Assembly: GCA_023055425.1 (NCBI GenBank)
Contig: JALGPY010000001.1
Span: 69,682,994 to 69,746,993, forward strand
Direction: 5' to 3'
DNA length: 64,000 nt
Origin: Linanthus parryae
Lineage: Eukaryota; Streptophyta; Magnoliopsida; Ericales; Polemoniaceae
Shown here piece after piece: positions 14,150 to 25,431 of this stretch. The position numbers and the translations under genes were made by a program. Within the stretch, counting starts at the first letter, position 1. The number at the start of each line of letters is the position of its first letter. A model generated the notes under the pieces. The model did not search any database. It saw only the letters and a program-made list of their open reading frames with translations, and was not told the origin of the DNA.

Positions 14150-14772
14150 TGTAGATAGTGCTTTCTAGACATGCTGATCTTAGCCACTTGGCGACCATCC
14201 AGCACACCTAGCTGTGCTCCAAACACACTGGATCACCAGCGGCGCTGATCCACGTGGGGGCTGCGAGACAGGGCCCTCGCATACCACCACACGGTACTTG
14301 TAGGGACTTAGTGGTTTGGAGGCTAGAGTACGTCCTGTCGTGCGGGAGCGACAGCCAAGCCCGCGCGCGACCCCTAGTAACTGATTTGAGAGATTTATGG
14401 CATGAGCTCCATGAACCCGGTCAACCCGGTCAACCTCGTAACGATTCCGGTATACGCGGGTAACGTGCCGTAACGGTCCCTATATACGCGGACGAACGTG
14501 TCGTTGTGGTTAAGCTAATTAAGCTGCCATTAAAGGGCGCATTAACCACACTACAACGGTCACATTCTCCGTTATATATAGGATCGTTAACCCTTCCATA
14601 CAAGGGCAAAATCGCCTGAGATACGCGGAAGCTCTGCCAAAATCGTGTCTCTCTCTCATACATTGATATTGTCTTACTCTCTCCCCACACACAACCTTAC
14701 ACTTCCTGTGTCCTTTTTATCCCCTACTCTTGGTGTATATTGAATTCTCTCTGCATGATTCTCTCGTACGCA
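14150..14772 (+). repeat. 5' LTR of the Tat element
   Basis: It runs TGTAGATAGTG...CGTACGCA (623 bp), with TG/CA ends. TATA-like stretches lie near 14480 (CTATATAC) and 14571 (GTTATATATAGG). It pairs with the 3' LTR at 28103-28723. Confidence 0.88.
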
Positions 14773-14774
14773 TT

Positions 14775-14790
14775 TGGTGAACCCCACGTG
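14775..14790 (+). other. Putative primer binding site of the Tat element
   Basis: TGGTGAACCCCACGTG begins 2 bp after the 5' LTR. The leading TGG fits pairing with a tRNA CCA end. The tRNA species was not identified from memory. Confidence 0.5.
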
Positions 14791-14812
14791 AATCTTACCA
14801 TTGCAAGCAACC

Positions 14813-17221
14813 ATGTCTCATGAAGATGATGTCAGTAACAGATCGCCATCTACAAAGACCACCTCAGGAGAGGAGACCCGTCACACTCCTACGACCGCCG
14901 GTGAGGCTCCGACGCTAGAAGCCTTGAACGCCACCATCCAGAATCAGGCAAAGGCGCTTAAGGCTCAATCCGCACAGATGGAACGGATAATGGCCATCCT
15001 GGGGACCCTCGCCCCGAATCCCACATCGTTCGCTGCTGTCTCTCGGGTAGGAGGAGCCTCCACCACTCAAGGGACTGGGGTATTACCCACGCCACCTAAC
15101 CCTAATCTGCAGACCCCACCGGCAACGGTGCAGTTGCCTTCAGTTCAGGGGCAAACAGCTCAAATATTGCGTATTGCCACTCATATTTCTCAACCGCCGA
15201 CTCTGGCACCCAATCTGTCTTCACAATACCCCTTGCCTCCCCCGCCGGCAACATGGGGTAACGTGAATTCACAGTACGCTTCTAGCCCGACCGCGGCATA
15301 TGTGTCGCCTCCACCTGCAACAACCCTTCCTCCTGCTGCTGGGGGAAGTGCACCGGAGTGCATGACGTCGCTGCAGCGGCGCATAGAAACCATCTTGGCT
15401 AATCAACCGTTCGCAGATACCATCATTCCAAAGGTAGACAATGATCCGCCTATCCCACGTGAAATTTACCTCATGCCCAACCCCGCAGGGTACAAGGCTC
15501 CCAAATGGGACAAGTTCGAAGATGTCAACGGAAACGCCCACGAGCATGTCATGCGCTTCATCGATGTGATGGGGCCATATGGGGCTGATCCCAAGTTGCT
15601 GATGCGCGAGTTCCCGAAATCTCTGGGGAACGTGGCTTACAGGTGGTACAGGACGTTGGAGGCTGGATCCGTGAAGACCTGGGACGACATGGTCCAGAAG
15701 TTCTATACTAAATTCTTCCAGGTGGAAGAAAAGTTGACAATGATTCATCTCTCTCGCATGTACCAGAAGCGCGAGGAGGATGGAGTGACATTCATTAAGA
15801 AGTTCAGATCCAAGTCCTTGGAATGCAGGGACGAAGTGCTTGAGGGCAGGCTCGTGGAAATATGTCTGCAAGGCATGCGAGACGAGTACAAAGGTATGCT
15901 TATCAACCTGCAAACTCCTACATTCTCAAAGCTAATCGAATGCACAAAGAACATAGAGCCTATAGTGGAGAGACAGAAGAAGAAGCACGCCCCTGAACGA
16001 TCCCCGAGTGGAACTACCTTTAAAATTGGAAGGTTCAGCTACAAGAGGGGGCGCGAAGCTGAGGTTAATACAGTCTCGCCACAAAAGCAGTCCAGGGTTA
16101 CAAACTTGGATGCGCCTCCTCTACCCTGTTCGGTGGAGGAAGCGATGGACTTGTGCAAGAAATGGCGTAAAGACGGTATCTTGCCGCCGCTCGAAAGGAT
16201 ACCCTCCAAGGAGATGATGAGGGACCCAAAGTGGTGCGAGTGCCACAGAAAGATTATGCACCCCACAGCCGAATGCAAGAAGCTCAGAAACATGGTGAGC
16301 CGAAAGATGAAAGATGGTGAGTTGATTCTCAGCGACCAGAGGCAGGATGAGCGAAACAATCCACTGCATGCCCATGCGGAGCAAGAGCCAAAGGGTAAAG
16401 AGGTTGCCATGATCACGATTATGGACCTCGAAGAGATTGCGGAAGATGGTCTACCCATCGTTGCTGAAGTCTACAACGATGAGGACTACAGCATGGACAC
16501 GGAGGACGAACGTGCCGATCGGATGAAAGGGTCGCAGGGGTTCAGCAGGTTCTTCGATGAAATGAACTTTTCGGAGAGATGCCGGAAAGAGATGACGAAA
16601 GCAATCCTGAGGATAGCGGAAGACTACGAGGAAGATATCGTGGTTTCCAATGGGAAGGTTGTCAGGGCATCCCGCTCCACAGAAAAATTCATAACCTTCT
16701 CCGCGAGCGACAAAAAGGCAGATGCGAGCCACCAGAAGCCTTTGTACGTGACAGCAGTGATCAATGGTGTTGAGTTCAAAAGAGCGTTAGTCGACGGAGG
16801 AGCAGCAGTTAACGTGGTCTCGCTCAACACTCTGAAGCTGGCGGGAATCCCGGAGCAGAAGATTGTCAGACGTCCATCCCCGCTGATGGGGTTTGGAAGC
16901 AACTCCAGGATGACGATAGGATGGATCCGTCTGGGTGTCCAGATTGGCAAAATCAAGTGTTCAGCCAAATTCTATGTTATCGATGCGAACACTACGTATC
17001 ATATGATCATAGGGCGAGCTTGGATTCATCGCTTTGATGCATTCCCCTCGACAGCTCATCAGGTAATGAAGGCTATCAAGAACGACAGAATAGTGGAGAT
17101 ACCAGCCTCGGTAAACCCTTTTAATTTGGATGAAGCGCACCTCACCGAGGCAGTGATTTTCCCAGAGATGGAAGACGAGCAAACGCCAGGGCCGTTCAAT
17201 CCGACTCCCTTGCCTCGGTAG
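14813..17221 (+). CDS. Gag-protease polyprotein of the Tat element
   Basis: The open frame has its first ATG at 14813; the upstream in-frame TTG at 14801 is an unlikely start. The protein is about 802 residues. The N-terminal 200 residues are rich in proline, threonine and alanine. A retrotransposon gag domain lies at about residues 230-385 (start KWDKFEDVNG, later WYRTLE and FIKKFR). A zinc-binding-like segment WCECHRKIMHPTAECKK lies near residue 475. A retropepsin-like segment with ALVDGGAAVNVVS lies near residue 660; the triad reads DGG rather than DTG or DSG. It forms capsid-like particles and matures the polyprotein. A TAG stop at 17219-17221 separates it from pol in the same frame. The frame is intact, unlike pol. 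Confidence 0.85.
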   Translation: MSHEDDVSNRSPSTKTTSGEETRHTPTTAGEAPTLEALNATIQNQAKALKAQSAQMERIMAILGTLAPNPTSFAAVSRVGGASTTQGTGVLPTPPNPNLQTPPATVQLPSVQGQTAQILRIATHISQPPTLAPNLSSQYPLPPPPATWGNVNSQYASSPTAAYVSPPPATTLPPAAGGSAPECMTSLQRRIETILANQPFADTIIPKVDNDPPIPREIYLMPNPAGYKAPKWDKFEDVNGNAHEHVMRFIDVMGPYGADPKLLMREFPKSLGNVAYRWYRTLEAGSVKTWDDMVQKFYTKFFQVEEKLTMIHLSRMYQKREEDGVTFIKKFRSKSLECRDEVLEGRLVEICLQGMRDEYKGMLINLQTPTFSKLIECTKNIEPIVERQKKKHAPERSPSGTTFKIGRFSYKRGREAEVNTVSPQKQSRVTNLDAPPLPCSVEEAMDLCKKWRKDGILPPLERIPSKEMMRDPKWCECHRKIMHPTAECKKLRNMVSRKMKDGELILSDQRQDERNNPLHAHAEQEPKGKEVAMITIMDLEEIAEDGLPIVAEVYNDEDYSMDTEDERADRMKGSQGFSRFFDEMNFSERCRKEMTKAILRIAEDYEEDIVVSNGKVVRASRSTEKFITFSASDKKADASHQKPLYVTAVINGVEFKRALVDGGAAVNVVSLNTLKLAGIPEQKIVRRPSPLMGFGSNSRMTIGWIRLGVQIGKIKCSAKFYVIDANTTYHMIIGRAWIHRFDAFPSTAHQVMKAIKNDRIVEIPASVNPFNLDEAHLTEAVIFPEMEDEQTPGPFNPTPLPR

Positions 17222-17251
17222 GAGGACATCAAGGATCAATCAACCGCAGGA

Positions 17252-20200
17252 GTGATGGTGACAAGGGAGGAAGCCAAGGAAAAGTCGTCCGCGCGAGAAG
17301 ATGCACCGCAGATTGCCTATCAAAGAAAGAATGTTTACACCCTAAAAAGGATAGCAAAATATGATCCCGAGGGCAAAGAGATAGAAAGCTTCTACGCTAA
17401 CGGGAAAAATGTTACCGCATATGAAGGTGCGCGGGGATACCCCCGCGCGAGCATGGGGATATCCCTGAGCAAATCAATCAAATCGAGCAGGTCGTGGAAT
17501 TGGACAAACCAACACCAAGCGTTTTAGAGGAGAAGCTAAAAGAGGCGCCCGAATGCATGGAGGACAAGCCCAAACCGCAAAAGCAGGAGCTGAAGGAGGT
17601 ATTCCTAAGCCCAAGCGAAGGAAAGAAGAGGCCAGTCTTTCTAAGTGCAGACCTCACGAGCGAGGAGGAAGAAAGACTGCTGCAGCTTCTGACTGAGTAC
17701 AAAGATGTGTTCGCATGGGAATACGAAGAGATGCCCGGTCTGGACACGAGCATCACCATGCACAGGTTAGATGTAATCCCAGGATCTAAACCAGTAAATC
17801 AGAGCACAAGGAGCTTCTGGCCGGAGATCAACGTGAAAATCAAGCAAGAAATTGTCAAACTGCTGACTGCCAAATTCATCGAGCCGAATCACCACCCTAC
17901 ATGGTTGGCTAACATCGTGACTGTGGTGAAGAAGAATGGGCAGCTTCGCATTTGTGTGGACTTCCGAGACCTTAACCGTTTCTGTCCCAAAGACGATTTT
18001 CCGTTGCCCAACATTGATCTACTCATCGATTCGACCGCGGGTCACCGCATGTTCAGTTTCATGGACGGCTTCAGTGGGTACAACCAGATAAAAATGGACC
18101 CTGAAGACGCGCGGAAAACCGCATTCATCACGCCAGTGGGAGTCTTCAATTACACGGTTATGCCTTTCGGACTCAAGAACGCAGGTGCGACTTATCAGCG
18201 AGTCATGATGGCTCTGTTCCATGATATGATGCACAAAGAAGTGGAGTTGTATGTTGATGACCTGGTCGTCAATTGAAAGGAAGAAGTGGACCACTTGGAG
18301 GATCTGCGGAAAGTATTCGAAAGATGCAGAAGTTTCCAGCTAAAGATGAACCCCATGAAATGCGCATTCGGAGTGACCTCGGGGAAATTCTTGGGATGTG
18401 TAATACATCGCCAAGGCATCGAGCCTGATCCTGCAAAAGTATCAGCCATCACTAGCATGACGGCGCCACCCAATCAGAGTGCTCTGAAAACAATCTTGGG
18501 GAAGTTATCTTACCTGCGAAGGTTCATCCCTGCAATCGCAGAAATAACCTTCTGCTTCAGTGATCTACTCAAGAAGAATGCTATGTACCACTGGACCACT
18601 GAACATGAAGCCGCGTTCGGAAGGCTAAAGGACTTGTTGACGTCAAAAAGGATAATGATCGCACCACAGCTCGGATCACCGCTCTTGCTGTACCTAACAT
18701 CGACAAAGAGGTCTATAGGGGCACTTTTGGCTTAGGAATATGAGGGGCAAGAAAGGCCGATCTACTACATTTCTCGCATAGTGCAGCCAGCCGAATCAAG
18801 GTATACAGATATTGAGCGTCATTGCCTTGCCTTATTCTTTGTAATAGAAAATTCGAAGCACTATTTTGCCTCGCACAAAGTGGTAGTGGTTACAAAGAGT
18901 GACCCCATACGGTACCTCTTGACTCACACTTCCCCTGGCGGAAGACTGGCAAAATGGTATATGACCATTTCTCAATACGACATTACGTGCGTCCGACCGC
19001 GGGCAATCAAGTCGCAAGCCGTGGCGGATTTTCTAGCACAGTTCCCTGATAACAGTCATGAGCCCATGATCGAGGAAGAACTAGAGGGACCCGAGATATA
19101 CGCAGTTGAATTGCCCTACTGGACGCTTCATTTCGACGAGTCGTCAACAAGGAAGGGTGGAGGAATTGGAATAGTTCTGACCAAACCCGATGGAGAGGTC
19201 ATACAGATGTCCAAAAAACTCGACTTCGCAGTCACCAACAACGAAGCGGAGTATGACGCTCTCATTGCAGGTCTCCGCGCAGCCAGGGCACTAGAAGTAA
19301 GCAATTTGACGGTTATGGGAGATTCCAAGCTAATCGTCAAACAAGCTTCAGGTGAGTATGTATTAAAGGAAGTAAATCTATTGCCCTACCGGACTTTGTT
19401 ACAAAAGCTGGTGCAACAATTCTGCGATGTCAGGTACGAGCACAAACCTAGAGCAGACAATCGGCATGCCGATGCTTTGGCCACTCTGGGATGTAAGGTT
19501 AGTGCACACAAGTGCCCCGCGAGAATCTCGATTGAAGTACGAATGTCATCGGCGTTGACAAAGGATGCATGCGACAATGAATGCATGGACGATGCAGACA
19601 GGAGGAGGCCAATATTACAAGCCATCGCAGAGGGAACGAGTAAGGAAAACTGGGCATCCACCAAGGGGTATTGTATACATGACAACACTCTCTACTATAA
19701 AGGCCCAGGCGGAATACTTATGCGATGCGTCTCGCAGCAGGAGGGACAAGCGCTGTTAGAAAAGATTCACCAGCATACTTGCGGGGAAAGTGAGGTGTCA
19801 ATCTATAGAAAAGCCCAAAGGTATGGGATTCACTGGCCGGACATGTCAACGTCTGCGGCGTTAATCCAAGGGAACTGCGAGAGTTGCGCATTGATCAAGG
19901 AATCTCTAACAATTGCTCTGGTTGATGATGACATGGATTGGAGGAAGCCACTCTTCGACTTTCTCACACAAGGAATCGAGCCTGAGTCGAGAAAAGAAGT
20001 CGAAAAGCTTAAAAGGAAAGCAGCCCGGTACGTGGTGCAAGAAAACATACTCTGGCGAAGGGGTCACGAGGGTAACCTACTTCGATGCCTGGACAACAAG
20101 GAATCACAAGAGGTGATGGACCTCTCTCACCAAGTGGAACATCAGGGAGGTGCGAAATTATGCAGACAGCTTCTCACGGTTGGTTACTTCTGGCCCACCA

Positions 20201-21240
20201 TGGAAACAGATTGCCGCGCTAAAGTAAGAAGATGCCAGGAGTGTCAATTCAAAGGCAACCTCGTACATGCCCCTGCTGTAGATCTACATGCGTTGGGAAC
20301 ACCATGGCCGTTCCACACTTGGGATCTGGATTTTGTTGGCCCTATTCGACCAACCTCGCATGGGAATCAGTTTATTCTCACCGCGACCGAGCTGTTCACT
20401 AAGTGGGTAGAGGCAATACCGCTGAAGACGGCAAATGCGCTTGCTGCAGTCCATTTCATCCAAGATAAGATCATATACAGGTTCGGAATTCCTAACACAA
20501 TTCTCTCGGATAATGGTACCCCCTTCGTCAATCGCCAAGTAGCCGCAAAGCTAGCGGAGTACAACATCAGGCAGATATGTTCTACTCCTTATTATCCAAA
20601 AGGGGATGGTCAAGCAGAAGCGACCAACAAAACACTACTAAGAATCCTGAGCAAGATGGTCGCGGACGATCACAAGAAATGGGCTTTTAACTTAGCATTG
20701 TGGGCATATCGAACTTCGCCAAGGACCCCTACAGGGGTCTCCCCGTTTCTTTTATGCTATGGAGCTGAAGCTGTAGTACCCGCGGAGGTGAAAGTCAACT
20801 CTGCAAGGTTGGCCTTCCATGCACTATACGAGAATCAGCGCGATCATGACTTGATCCTATTGGAAGAAAAGCGAGAGCAAGCCAAGCGGACTAATAAATG
20901 GTACAAGGAGAGGATCGCTCGCGCGTACAATAAAACAGTCCAACGTCGAGATTTCGCGGTTGGGGACCTGGTCTTGCGCGCATCGGATCACTGCATGCGG
21001 GAGGCAGCTCACCCAAAGTTCGCAGCCAACTGGGAAGGACCTTTCGAAGTCAAAGAGGTCTTTGATAGTGGCTACTGCAATACACAAAGACTACATGGGA
21101 CAGCCACAACCCCAAGATCGGTCAACATGCGCTGGATTAAGAAGTATTATCCTGAACTTCTCTCATTACATGCATTAGATTACAATGCCTACTTTATGCT
21201 TAGTATTGTGATAGACTCATGCGTCTTCCCTCCCATATGA
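17252..21240 (+). pseudogene. Pol polyprotein of the Tat element (RT, RNase H, aRNase H, integrase), broken
   Basis: The frame continues from gag after a TAG, then shifts between about 17440 and 17527. Reverse transcriptase spans about 17780-18500 with the catalytic YVDD at 18250-18261. A TGA at 18274-18276 sits just behind that motif, and a TAG at 18733-18735 lies in the first RNase H. A second RNase H follows (about 19117-19500; HFDES, NNEAEYDAL, GDSKLI, NRHADALA). Integrase has a degenerate HHCC finger (about 20126-20245) and a core with DLDFVG, SDNG (Asp at 20509) and QAEATN (Glu at 20617), giving D-x35-E. No chromodomain follows. From 18736 to 21240 the frame is open for 819 codons. Two stops and one shift make it non-functional unless recoded. 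Confidence 0.88.
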
Positions 21241-21900
21241 GGGACTTGTAATTTCGCCTCTCCCATATGAGGGTGTTTATAATAAAAGACTTCTCCCATA
21301 TGGGAAGAATTTTATGACTATGGCTGTCTTTTGTCGCTTCGTTTACCTCTCTGTTTATTAAAAACGAAAGCCTATCCGTTGAGATAGCAGCACTATGCAA
21401 ATGCGATCTTAAGTGATCCTAAGCCTATCTGCTGAGATAGCAGCACTAAGCAAACGCGATCTTAACTGATCCCAAGCCTATCTGTCGAGATAGCAGTGAT
21501 ATTTATATATGATCTTAAAGTGATCTAAAATCCTATCTGCCGCGATAGCAGCACTATACGAATGCGATCTCAAATTATCTAAAAGCTTACCTGCTAAGAT
21601 AGCAGCTCTAATGTATGATCTTTATGATCTGCGAATCTATCTATTAGATAGCCAGCTATAGCGATAATGCATCGTGCGAATACGAAACTACAAAGAACAA
21701 AATTTGCCAGCACGCATGCGAAACTAAGATTTGTTGTAACAAGAGCAGCAAATGATACAGAGTGCTTTATAATGAGTCAAAATGACTTACAATTTATCTG
21801 TCTAGATAGCAGCTTACATGCGAAAGCTCAGACTGAGCTAATTACATAGTCAAAATGACTTACAATTCAACTAGATAGCAGCTTACAGGAGAAAGTTTCA
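21240..21900. repeat. Tandem hairpin repeats downstream of pol
   Basis: First, the motif CTCCCATATGAG or CTCCCATATGGG occurs three times in 21226-21304. From about 21371 a unit of 49-55 bp is repeated about six times (starts near 21371, 21424, 21477, 21532, 21586 and 21635). Each unit contains an inverted repeat of the form CTATCTgctgAGATAG followed by CAGCAC and often GCGATCTTA. Two further degenerate copies lie near 21795 and 21870. Nothing here looks coding. Confidence 0.7.
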
Positions 21901-22951
21901 TAGAAAGGATATCCTTACTGTAAAATGATCGGCCTACTGGTCCTAGCAAAGGCTATACGACATAATAGCCGGCGAACAAAAATCTATGACAAGAAAAGTT
22001 TTACTATAAAACGAACGGCCTACAAACGCTACAAAAGCTATGCGATGCCATCTTCAAGATCCCAGGATCTGACAAGGCCTCTGTCTGGTCTTCACCCCAA
22101 GAGATATGCCAGATGAACCACCTATTCAGGCGGATGCGGCGGTGAAGAACAGGCAAGCAGCAACTCCTGCGGCAGGAGGTTCCTTGTCCGCGGAGGCGAG
22201 CCATCAAGAACGTGGAGGCAAATAGTTCTCCTCCGGCAAAGCTAGAGGAGAAACACCCCGTTCATTACGAGTTGGTAAGAAGGTCAGTACGGCACTGCAC
22301 ATTGCCGGGAGGTAGCCGGAAATACGACATGCAAACATAATAGACGAAGAAAATTCTTCGAGCAAGCATGAGGTATTATGTGCATCTTCTTTACGATGGT
22401 TATGAAGATTAATAAGCTTCGTAATGAAGATCTTGAAAGCTATTTCTATGGCACAAAGCACAAACTCAGGTTTCACAACTTGAAGCCAGCAGTCGTAAGG
22501 ACTCATGGCAAGCCACATTTTGGGATGAAGAACCCAAACAGCAGAAGGCAGGGTTTATATAGACCCTACGGATACCCTTCAGTTCCCCAGCTGAGTCAGC
22601 AAAGCTTGAAAAAAGGGTAAGAATCAATCACTTACGTCTTGAATGAGGTAACATTCAATTACCCTACTAAAGGCTATGACGATTCGGTGGCGTGCCCTAA
22701 TTAATGACGGAAGGTCATAATACGGATGGACTTCCCAAGGAAAGCGTGCTTATCTGATAAGCAGTTAGCGCGAAAATCAAGGCGGACATGTCACCAGCTG
22801 ATGTCATAATTGATACGCATGAAATATTCGAGCAAATCCCGGGAAGGGCAAAACGGGCATTCAAGCCTTGAATAAAAAAAAGGGGGGAGAAACCCTAGCA
22901 ACATTAAAATAATGTTTTAACATTTTGTTCAAAAAAAATACTTGCTATTTT
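21901..22951. other. Non-coding spacer between pol and the antisense gene
   Basis: No conserved coding frame was recognised on either strand. It lies downstream of both the plus-strand pol and the minus-strand gene, so it may hold the 3' ends of both transcripts. A short A-rich stretch at 22866-22890 is the only clear compositional feature. Confidence 0.5.
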
Positions 22952-25355
22952 TCAAAATAAATCTTTGATCAGGGGGTCATCAGGAGAAAACAAGAGTGAT
23001 GTATTTGTCACTTGGTCCACTTCTCGCTTCAGCTGCTCGTACTTGGTGCTCATCTCATGGAAGAGCTTGACAGCCTCTTCAGCCTTCTGCCTTTGCTTCT
23101 CTACCTTTTGCCCCTCAGCTGTGAGGTTATGGAAACCGCGCTTCAAATTCACAGTCGCGCGAATCTGGGTGACTCTGTTGACAAGATACCCGAAGCCCAG
23201 ATTGCCTTGAACTTTGGCTTGAAGGCCTTGGCACATGCTGAAAAGCAGCTGCGCACTCTGGGGAGAAATGGTCGCGGGGGTGGCCGCAGATAGCTGCTCC
23301 AAAATCCAGATGGCTTCAGTCAAGAACAGTCTTCTGTTAAAAGGTTCTATCTCTAGAGACCTCGCAAATGACCGAGGATAGAAGAGACGCATCCGAACTA
23401 GCCAATCCACATCAGCTTGCTTCAACCCTGATAGTGATGATTCAAGTTTAGAGCATAAAACTTGTAAATGAACAAGTGAAAAATGCGAAAAATGGTAACA
23501 TACCAGTTCCTTCAAGGATCTCGCGCAAAGAAGGAATGCGCATTCCTGGAGCAGCTGAAGTCTGTCCTCGCTCCATTGCTCGTCTATCAGCTGCGAGCTC
23601 TAGCTCCTCATAGTTGGCAGGAAGGGTATAGGCCGCCACACGCGCGATTGCAGTTCCCACCTGCGAGCTCCAAAATCTCCTAGCTTGGGGAACCTCTGGA
23701 GGCTCCATCTCTGCTGGAGGAATGGCAACAGCAGTAGCTGCTGCTCGATCAGGAACTCCGTCAGGCGCGAGGGGCTCGTGAGACTCGGGAGTACTCATTT
23801 GAACATTCACATTTGCATGAGATGTTGTGTCCTCCGCGACCTGCTCATGAACCTTAGCCTCAGCAGCATCTGTCTCTATCCCCTCAGCTGCAGCATTAGT
23901 ATCTTCCTTCATCAGCACGGTGTCAGCTTCGACATCATCAGAAACTTCGATGACATCCTCCAGGGGCTCTCCTGCATACTCAGCAGCTGCGACAGGCTTC
24001 TCGACACGAGATCTCCGCTCTGGGATGTAAGATGCAGAGGGTTGACTTCTTTGTTCCAGCACGGCCTCATCAGCATCACCTGCGATACAAGACAGGAAAA
24101 TGTGAGGTAACTTGTGTCATACAATATTTTATTATTTTGATAAACCAAGAGCGAGCACCTCCACGCGTAGGTGGGATTGTAGCATTTTCGTCGTATGCTA
24201 AAGACACGACACCATGTCCTATTAATGTATCTTCGTTAAGCACATCCTTAAGGTGAGCGTAACCTGGGGTGCGAAGAAACCAGTTATGATGATGCTTGGG
24301 TTACTAAGCCTAGTTTACAAACATTGCTTGAATGATTACCAGAAGGTTCACCGCACTTGCTTACTAGCCAGCGGCGGATGACAGCTTTAGACAAGCCATG
24401 CTTTAATGCACCCCTAATTACCTCTTGATAAGTCACAGCGAGATTAAAAATCTCACCTTGTTTACCACCTGCGATTTCCTCAAAATCGGCTTGAGCCTGC
24501 TCTAGAGCATCCCCATCTTCCTCTTGAGCCGCATCTTCCTCATCGACTTGAGCCGCATCTTCCTCATTGGTTTGTCGCGCCAAGTCGTCAACATGTTGCT
24601 CTTCCAAGCTCCTTTGTTTTATGCGTTCAATCTCATCTTCTTCTCGCTTCCTTCTTCTTTCAGCAGCCTCCGCAGCTGTTCTTCTAGACTCAGCAAGGAT
24701 GTCCTCGTCTATGGCTTCGCTGGAAACACCAGAATGGGAACCTCTCTTCTGCCTCTTGGCCAGAAGACCGCTGATAGTTTCTGCATCATCATCTGCGAAA
24801 GAGCAAACTGTTCAATAAAGACTGCGAGAGCTAAGATAATGAGAAGATAAGTTCGTTCGAGATACCTTCTGAATCTTCCTCTTGTATCTCACCTCCTTCT
24901 TCTTCTCTGTCATCTTCGACTCTCTCTTCTTCTTCATCATCATCTCTTTCTCTCACTTCCCTCCTCTCATCCTCCTCTTCCTCTTGACCAAACGGAACAA
25001 AAGTCTCGACTGCGAGCTCTTTTCGCGCCCTGCTCGGCATGCGACCCTTACCTTTATATTTTGAAGCATGGGACTTCGCAGGAGAGGAAGCTGGGGCACT
25101 TCTAGGGGAAGAAATTGTGATTCCCCTCTGCCTGGGTCTCTTTGCCCTTGGAGCAATGTCGGCGGGAGGAGACAGAGCTGGAGTGTTGTCTATCAGTGAA
25201 TCAGCAAATGCGTCCAGTACCTCGCGAAATCGGGCCTCGATTGCGGGAGCCATTCTCATTACTAGCAGAATTGGCTCACCCTGCCTTCTCGCAGCAACAA
25301 TGGTGTTGATCAGCGACTTGGAGCGCTCACCGGATGAAAACCTCCTCACGTAGCA
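22952..25355 (-). pseudogene. Downstream coding blocks of the antisense gene (acidic, coiled-coil)
   Basis: Block 2 (25355-24866) begins CYVRRFSSGERSKSL. It has a basic Ser/Pro/Arg-rich middle, then a long Glu/Asp/Arg run. Block 3 (24792-24340) is Glu/Ala-rich, with a predicted helix around AEAAERRRREEDEIERI. Block 4 (24079-23504) is acidic and disordered. Block 5 (about 23460-22952) ends in a heptad-like helix with EKQRQKAEEAVKLFHEM and a TGA. Frames stay open across each block and splice-site consensus lies at every join, which argues that this was once a spliced gene rather than chance antisense frames. Confidence 0.62.
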
Positions 25356-25431
25356 CTACAACAGAAAATGGAGCATAAGTTTCGACACAACAGAGTAAAG
25401 AAACTCAACATGCGCAAAGGAAATTATTTAC

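Noticed and set aside
14254..14463. Frame in the Tat 5' LTR
   Set aside because: It is not conserved as an open frame in the 3' LTR; GC-rich LTR sequence explains it.
15269..15913. 214-codon antisense frame inside gag
   Set aside because: It is the complement of the conserved gag domain, with no start context or domain of its own.
21360..21660. CRISPR-like array of regular repeats
   Set aside because: Units are degenerate and contiguous without unique spacers, and this is plant retrotransposon DNA.
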